Shown piece by piece: positions 58,510 to 64,000 of a DNA stretch of 64,000 nucleotides. The stretch spans positions 124,001 to 188,000 of the forward strand of contig JBCAQO010000013.1 of NCBI GenBank assembly GCA_039111635.1, read 5' to 3'. A program made the position numbers and the translations under genes. The stretch's first letter is position 1, and every line of letters begins with the position of its first letter. Below the pieces are notes generated by a model, which saw only the letters and a program-made list of their open reading frames with translations, searched no databases and was not told where the DNA came from. The stretch comes from Heterobasidion occidentale (taxonomy: Eukaryota; Basidiomycota; Agaricomycetes; Russulales; Bondarzewiaceae).

Positions 58510-60060
58510 ACACAGCATTTCTAGAGGAAGATCACTCTCAGAAAGCTGTTCGGCGGGAGGATGGATGGTTATGTGAGAAGAGCAACGTTGTGGAAAATGG
58601 TTTGAATGTGGCGCGACAGCCGCGAAACGCGCGACAACGTCTGATCACGGCTGCTCGGTGGAAAGATGAGACGCAAAGCACGACGGCCTGGGGACAACGC
58701 ATTTCTGGAAAAAAGTCGCTCTCAGAGAGGTGCACGAGATAGATAGGGACACCGTATTTCTGGAGGAAGGAGGCCACTCTCAGAGACGTCTCGGCAGTCG
58801 CAAAACGCGCGACGATATCCATATGTATGTATCCAGGTAAAAGATCCAGAAGAAACAATGTCACGGTCTAGCCCCAGGCGACCATGAGGTGACGAGCAGT
58901 GGACCAAATGTGACAGTCCGATGCGGAGAACAACATTGCCATTAATGCTAGAAAGACGTGTAAGTGACATCGCAAATTTATGAGTTGTCAAACCCACTCG
59001 CAATGCAAACCTTCTTTGACGACGCAGAAGCGGAGGTCACAGCGACGCCGGCTTCTCAAACAGATGGCTCTGCAAAGCGATCATGAAAGTCGATGGGATT
59101 TGTCGCATTGTAATGCTTTTCGCCACCGAGGGCAATGAGCGAGGCGGTCCGCAACAAACTCGATGTACTGTCACGTCAGCTCGGCATTCATACCGATCAG
59201 CCCCGTAGGAAGGGCATCTACCACATCCAATTAGCATCAAATGCTACAGTAGTGATCAACATGTACTCACCTGTCAAGAGCTCCTCCTCGATAACAACGC
59301 ATTCGACGACGATGTGGACGACTGTTAGGATGTGGATGCCTCTTGAGATGGCTGAACAACAAGCATGCGGAGTCAGTGTGGAATCCCTCGTGGCGACTGG
59401 TGAGTTCGTAGGAGAAGGAGAGTCCAGGTATAAGCACAAGGCCAGGCTTCTTCGACCAGAAAATTGAGGTGAAAGAACCGGAGGAGAAGATATCCTCTGC
59501 TGTGGCAAGAAGACTCATCGCTCGGTAAATGTGGAGCGACGATCGGAGACCCAGCGCAGTGCCCAGTCCGCCTTCCTCTTCACGCAAGGGATGGTCTCAA
59601 CAACATCGCGTTTCGTAGGTCCAGTTCTCGTCGTGGAAAACTTCCGTCATAATATGGAACGCGTAGAAGCAACGCGCTGCCCAGTGGAGTCACAAAAAAT
59701 CACGGCTAAAGAACAATGCAGTTCTGGAGGAAGGCACTCTCAAAAAGCTGCTCGTCGGGATGATAGACAGGACAACACATTTCTGGAGGAAGGTCGCTCT
59801 CAGATATGTGTCTCAACATCCGCGAAACGCGCGCCGCCGTCTGACTCCGGCCGGTGGGTGAATCAGAAAGAATGACAGCATTTTGAGTAACGCATTTCTG
59901 GAGGAAGGTGCTCGACAAGAGATATATGGAAATGGGTGAGCGCAAAGAACGACGGCCTACAGGCACGGCATTTCTGGAGGAAAGTCGCTCTCGGAAGGCT
60001 GCTCGTCGGGAGGGTAGATGAGGACAATGCCTTTCTAAGAGGATGATCGCTCTCAGATGT
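58510..60060. repeat. Dispersed degenerate copies of the 69-bp motif
   Basis: The block ttctggaggaaagtcgctct and close variants, followed by cagaaagct-like sequence, occur irregularly near 58520, 58700, 58750, 59720, 59775, 59895 and 59970. Between them are stretches with cgcgaaacgcgcgac and tcggcgggaggatg. They look like decayed members of the array that follows. Confidence 0.6.
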
Positions 60061-60146
60061 GTCCCAACAGCCACGCGACGCCATCTGACTACAGCCGCTT
60101 GATGGTAGGGTGGCACGCAAAGAATGAGGGACTACAAGCAACACAT

Positions 60147-60733
60147 TTCTGGAGGAAAGTCGCTCTCAGAAAGCTCGACAGGACAATAGATGGAGGTGGC
60201 CTGGAAACAGCGCAATTCTGGAGGAAAGTCGCTCTCAGAAAGCTCGACAGGACAATAGATGGAGGTGGCCTGGAAACAGCGCAATTCTGGAGGAAAGTCG
60301 CTCTCAGAAAGCTCGACAGGACAATAGATGGAGGTGGCCTGGAAACAGCGCAATTCTGGAGGAAAGTCGCTCTCAGAAAGCTCGACAGGACAATAGATGG
60401 AGGTGGCCTGGAAACAGCGCAATTCTGGAGGAAAGTCGCTCTCAGAAAGCTCGACAGGACAATAGATGGAGGTGGCCTGGAAACAGCGCAATTCTGGAGG
60501 AAAGTCGCTCTCAGAAAGCTCGACAGGACAATAGATGGAGGTGGCCTGGAAACAGCGCAATTCTGGAGGAAAGTCGCTCTCAGAAAGCTCGACAGGACAA
60601 TAGATGGAGGTGGCCTGGAACAGCGCAATTCTGGAGGAAAGTCCTCTCAGAAAGCTCGCATCACAATAGATGGAGGTGGCCTGGAAACAGCGCAATTCTG
60701 AGGAAAGTCGCTCTCAGAAAGCTGCATCACATT
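60147..60733 (+). repeat. 69-bp tandem array, about 8.5 copies, ends at gap
   Basis: Units start at 60147, 60216, 60285 and every 69 nt after, nearly identical: ttctggaggaaagtcgctct then cagaaagctcgacaggacaa and tagatggaggtggcctggaa. The unit is 23 codons, so one frame stays open through the array (LDRTIDGGGLETAQFWRKVA). The last two copies carry single-base deletions and the array runs straight into the assembly gap. Its true length is therefore unknown and probably collapsed. Confidence 0.9.
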
Positions 60734-60833
60734 NNNNNNNNNNNNNNNNNNNNNNNNNNNNNNNNNNNNNNNNNNNNNNNNNNNNNNNNNNNNNNNNNNN
60801 NNNNNNNNNNNNNNNNNNNNNNNNNNNNNNNNN
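60734..60833. other. Assembly gap (100 N)
   Basis: Exactly 100 N, the usual placeholder for a gap of unknown size, located between the 69-bp array and the gypsy element. Confidence 0.99.
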
Positions 60834-63525
60834 TCGGTGAAGGACTCGAGGGGGTCCTCGTCTGATCGTTGGAATGGTGGCTCGTCGTCCCGTGTTCGGG
60901 TCGCTGATGGTGATCGTCTGGTCTTCGTTTGAATAATTTTTGACGATACTTTCGGTGAGGATGTCGAAGGGCCGACCGAGGAGAACATCGTAGGCTGGGT
61001 TCCGAATGATGTGGACTTGGAGTACAGGGTGATGTCGCCGATGAGGAATGGCACGTTGCGTGCCAGGCCCAAGGATCGGTCGATTTCGCCATTCGCCGAC
61101 TGCATATTGAGGACAATTTCGGGGTCGTAGATGAGCGCCAGTTCATTGCAAATGCCTTCCGACATGGCGATGACTGTGAACCCCGATCAATGACGCATTC
61201 GACTTCCTGTTGGTGATCGACGAGGGGAACAATGGACCTTAGGCAGAAGATTCTTTAGCGACTATCAACGGCAGAGGAACCTGACCGGCTGTAGACTCTT
61301 CAGATATGTTTCATGTGTCGGGGATGATGATCGCGCCAGGTGGAGGTGTTTCAGGCTGGTGCAGGACATTGACGAGGAGGAGACGGTCGTCGAGTCGGTG
61401 GTTCGAGATCGTCGATGGCATAGGTAATCGGCATCTTGGTAGAAGGTCCGAACATTGCTGGCGTCTTTGGTAGGCGATCGGCGTGCTGACGTGCTTTCCC
61501 TGACCTGCGAACGGACTTCGGCGGAGAGGAGAGTAGTTCTCGCTGGGTAAGCGTCACCTGAGTGGCCATCGCCCTGTCGTAGACCTCGGCTGCTACCTTC
61601 TCGTCGTAGATCGGCGCCGTAGTTTTGTAGGCCGGAGCGTCCTTCTTTGCCGAGGGTATCTTCGCCGGGGCTCCCATGTTGCGCTCGTGCGGTGGTGCAT
61701 AGGTGGCGTCCTGGGCTTTGGCGTATGGTGGATTGGAGCATCGTCCTTGGCTGGTACCGGGGCGGGTCGCTGAGTCGGGGATGTCGGTCGGGGCTCGGTT
61801 CGGGAGTTTCGGTCCTTGCTCGTCGTTCGGGGGCCGGTGAAGGGTAGATGCCGAACGTCCCGTCTGCGCCATTTCGCGTGCCCTCGCGCCCCGCGTTCGA
61901 GTGTGAATAGTTCGCGTTCGAGGCTTGCGATTCGCTGGACGTCGGTGAGTTGGTAAGTCGGGGTGACCTCCAGCAATGAGGGTGATCGCGACGGGAGGAT
62001 ATCGTCATCGGTGAGTCGGCGCCGCGTTTACCGTAAACATCATCTGCCAGTCGCCAACTGGCCTGGATTCCTGCGGTGCCATTCGTCAACTCGGTCCTTC
62101 AGATTACTACCCGTGATTTCTCTGGGTACGAATGCCCACTTGACAATACAACCTTCCCTTCGATATTCCGCTTGCATTTGCGATCCGAATGTATTCGGTG
62201 ACCTCGGGACAGGCGCGCATGAATGTTTCGGGACTGCCGCAGAACATGCAGTTTGTCGCCGCCTTGTCCTGGTTGTCGGGATGGTCTCGCTGGCCTGGAC
62301 GTCCTTGAGCTGTAATGGCCTTGACGAATGTGTCGGTGAGTCGTTCGAACATGGTCGCCAGGTCTTCGGCCTTGATCGCGTTGGTGGGCGGCGCGGCGGG
62401 GCTGCCCGAGAGATGTCGGTAGACGTAGTGCTGTAGGCGGACGTGGTGCCGTGCAAGACGAATCGGGCCGCATCGTGGATGTCCTGGAGGTTGTACGGTC
62501 GTCTGGGAAATGATCGGGGAACTTGAGTTGTAGACGTTTAGAGATTCTTGCCCATAGCTCCGGTTGGAATCCTCTAGCGAAGGCGCGTCCTTGTTCGGCG
62601 ACCGAGATTCGTGCCTTGCTGAGGAGGAATACCGTGATCGCCAGAAATCGCCGATGATAGTCGCCGAGTTCGCTGAGAGACAAGATGCCGACCCTGCTCG
62701 TTTCGCCGACTAGCTTGTCCATATCCGATACCGACCATTTGCGCTCTTCCTCTGATCCGGGGTACAGTCTGTAGACTTCTTCGCAGAACTCCTGAATGTC
62801 TTCGTGGCGTCGGTGAAAGTGGTGAGCGATTCCCAAAGCTCACAGGTGTCGACGTCCAGGAATCGGCAAGCGTGTTTCTTTCCTTTCCTGCTCGCTTCTA
62901 CCGCAGACGACCGAACGAAGTGAAGTCCAGATCGGCAAAAATATCGTCTCAATTCGCGGGGTTGATGGGGGTCAAAGGTCGGGCCGTTCGATCTCCACGA
63001 CGGGGCATGGATGGGGTTGCCATAGTGAGAAAGTCAAAGGTGGGGGAGAAGGTATTGTTTGCTAAGGTGATCGGGGATGGAGTCGCTGGTTCGAAGGAGC
63101 GTTCTAGCGAAGTTGGTCGGATGGTCGGCGTCCAGAAGACGGGGCTGCGTGGGATTAACGGTGAGATGGAGTCGTGGAGAGATGGTATAGGAGACAGGGG
63201 TGATTGTTCTAAGAGCGCAAGGTCGAGGATGGGGGAAATCGGCGGGAGTAGCGATCGGTTCGGCGACGACGGTGGGGTTAAGAAGAAAGTGGAGTCGGGT
63301 GGCGGCGGAGAGCGATGGAGAGGATTCAAGATCAAGATAGTGATGGTGGGATAGATGCTCCGGGACTATATCGGCGTCTCCGAACAAACTTCGGTCGGCA
63401 GATGTTTCCTGAGTATTGAAGCTATCGATAACTGTTTGTCGTTCTTCGCGCTCCGCTGTTGGTCGGGACGAGCGACGTAGATTCCTTGAGGTAATTTTGA
63501 ATACTAACCCCTCGGTGGGCTCCAA
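60834..63525 (-). mobile_element. Degraded Ty3/gypsy gag and protease region
   Basis: The minus strand reads as an Agaricomycete gypsy gag. It starts at 63525 (MEPTEGLVFKITSRNLRRSS). The capsid then has MATPSMPRRGDRTARPLTP, ELRRYFC, KHACRFLDVDTCELWESL, ERKWSVSDMDKLVGETSRVG, AEQGRAFARGFQPELWARIS and LKFPDHFPDD. A zinc-knuckle-like CMFCGSPETFMRAC (62211-62252) follows, with Thr where His is expected, and then DEWHRRNPGQLATGR. Downstream an aspartic protease remnant has DRGS (61177-61188) and SEGICNELALIYDPEIVLNM. The gag jumps between all three frames, so the copy is disrupted or the sequence has indels. The gap truncates pol; no reverse transcriptase lies within the window. Confidence 0.8.
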
Positions 63526-63527
63526 AA

Positions 63528-64000
63528 TGTTACGCTAGAGGTGGCTCTAAGTGCCGAGCACAACACCAAAACAACCTCTAATGCAAGGGGTGCTGGAGCT
63601 AGTATCTAATACACAAGGAATTGTTAGTGATGACTTTAGAAATCGATGGTGTACTGAGAAGCAGCGAGGAGTGTGAGATTATAGCGCCCGAACGGTTTCG
63701 GGACTGCGTCGAACACCGACCGAACGTTCGGTCGGTCAAGTCGGGGATTCGGTCGGTAACGAGAAAGTAGTGTCGCGACCGACAACTACGTGCTTCAAGA
63801 GCCACACAGGACTCTGACAATATACGAGGAGGACGGGGGTACGAGCGAAGAGACGAGTACGAACGCGAACAAGGCCGAACAACGGGGATGACAAGTTTTC
63901 GGGAGTCGACGAAGACGATTTTGATGGTTGAGACGAGTGCGAATGAGCTCTGAACTGTGGGGTGCGAAAGCTGGTTTATTCCAGAGTTGTATGTAGGTTT
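63528..64000 (-). repeat. Gypsy LTR (5' LTR of the minus-strand element), truncated by window edge
   Basis: The boundary at 63528 reads TGTTACG in plus orientation, so the minus-strand LTR ends CGTAACA, the expected TG...CA form. Directly inside is TTTTGGAGCCCACCGAGG; TGGAGCCC fits a primer binding site (complement of a tRNA ending in GGGCTCCA). The gag start follows at 63525. The outer end of the LTR is beyond the window. Confidence 0.65.

Noticed and set aside
59135..59467. 110-codon plus-strand frame
   Set aside because: No family, no splice support, and an overlapping minus-strand frame of similar length.
60057..60701. 214-codon plus-strand and 179-187-codon minus-strand frames
   Set aside because: These arise from the 69-bp (23-codon) tandem array, with no start context, domain or homology cue.

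Overview
The window looks like nuclear DNA of a basidiomycete fungus, most likely an Agaricomycete wood or litter decayer of polypore type. The evidence is many 50-60 nt GT-AG introns, fungal gene families (HAM1-domain protein, fungal etherase-like GSTs, WASP, CPL1-like secreted protein), plant-cell-wall enzymes (GH105 and a tandem GH12 pair), a Plavaka-clade transposase and a gypsy-type gag with Agaricomycete features. Species cannot be named from the sequence alone.

Layout. 0-11.4 kb: first exon of transaldolase, a HAM1-domain protein, a DOT5/BCP-type peroxiredoxin, an LRR protein resembling animal PPP1R37, and a GST. 11.4-15.3 kb: gene-poor. 15.3-22 kb: a Lys/Ala/Pro-rich basic protein, a GNAT-like/ankyrin protein and an unknown protein. 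22.5-36.4 kb: accessory metabolism and secretion, with GH105, a CPL1-like secreted protein, a second GST, a 14-exon D-lactate dehydrogenase, tandem GH12 genes and a seven-TM protein. 37-41 kb: two small hydrophilic proteins and a WASP homologue. 41.6-55 kb: an approximately 300-bp-armed inverted repeat, a 90-bp tandem repeat, a small unknown gene, an intact 10-exon Plavaka transposase, an OTT_1508-like deaminase and an 889-residue Agaricomycete-specific protein. 55-64 kb: GC-rich minisatellite, 69-bp tandem array, a 100-N gap and a degraded gypsy element whose LTR runs off the right edge.

How the genes fit together. GH105, both GH12 proteins and the CPL1-like protein carry signal peptides and fit pectin/glucan attack and surface or effector-like roles. 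The two GSTs fit detoxification of aromatics. The rest of the left half is housekeeping.

Main caveats. Several conserved genes carry apparent 1- or 2-nt frame breaks, whereas others several kb long are perfectly open. The breaks may be patchy consensus errors or real decay, and this affects all gene calls. The most interesting block is 44-55 kb: an intact transposase beside an intact deaminase-fold protein and an expanded-family protein, with a paired 15-mer repeated on both sides of the last two.
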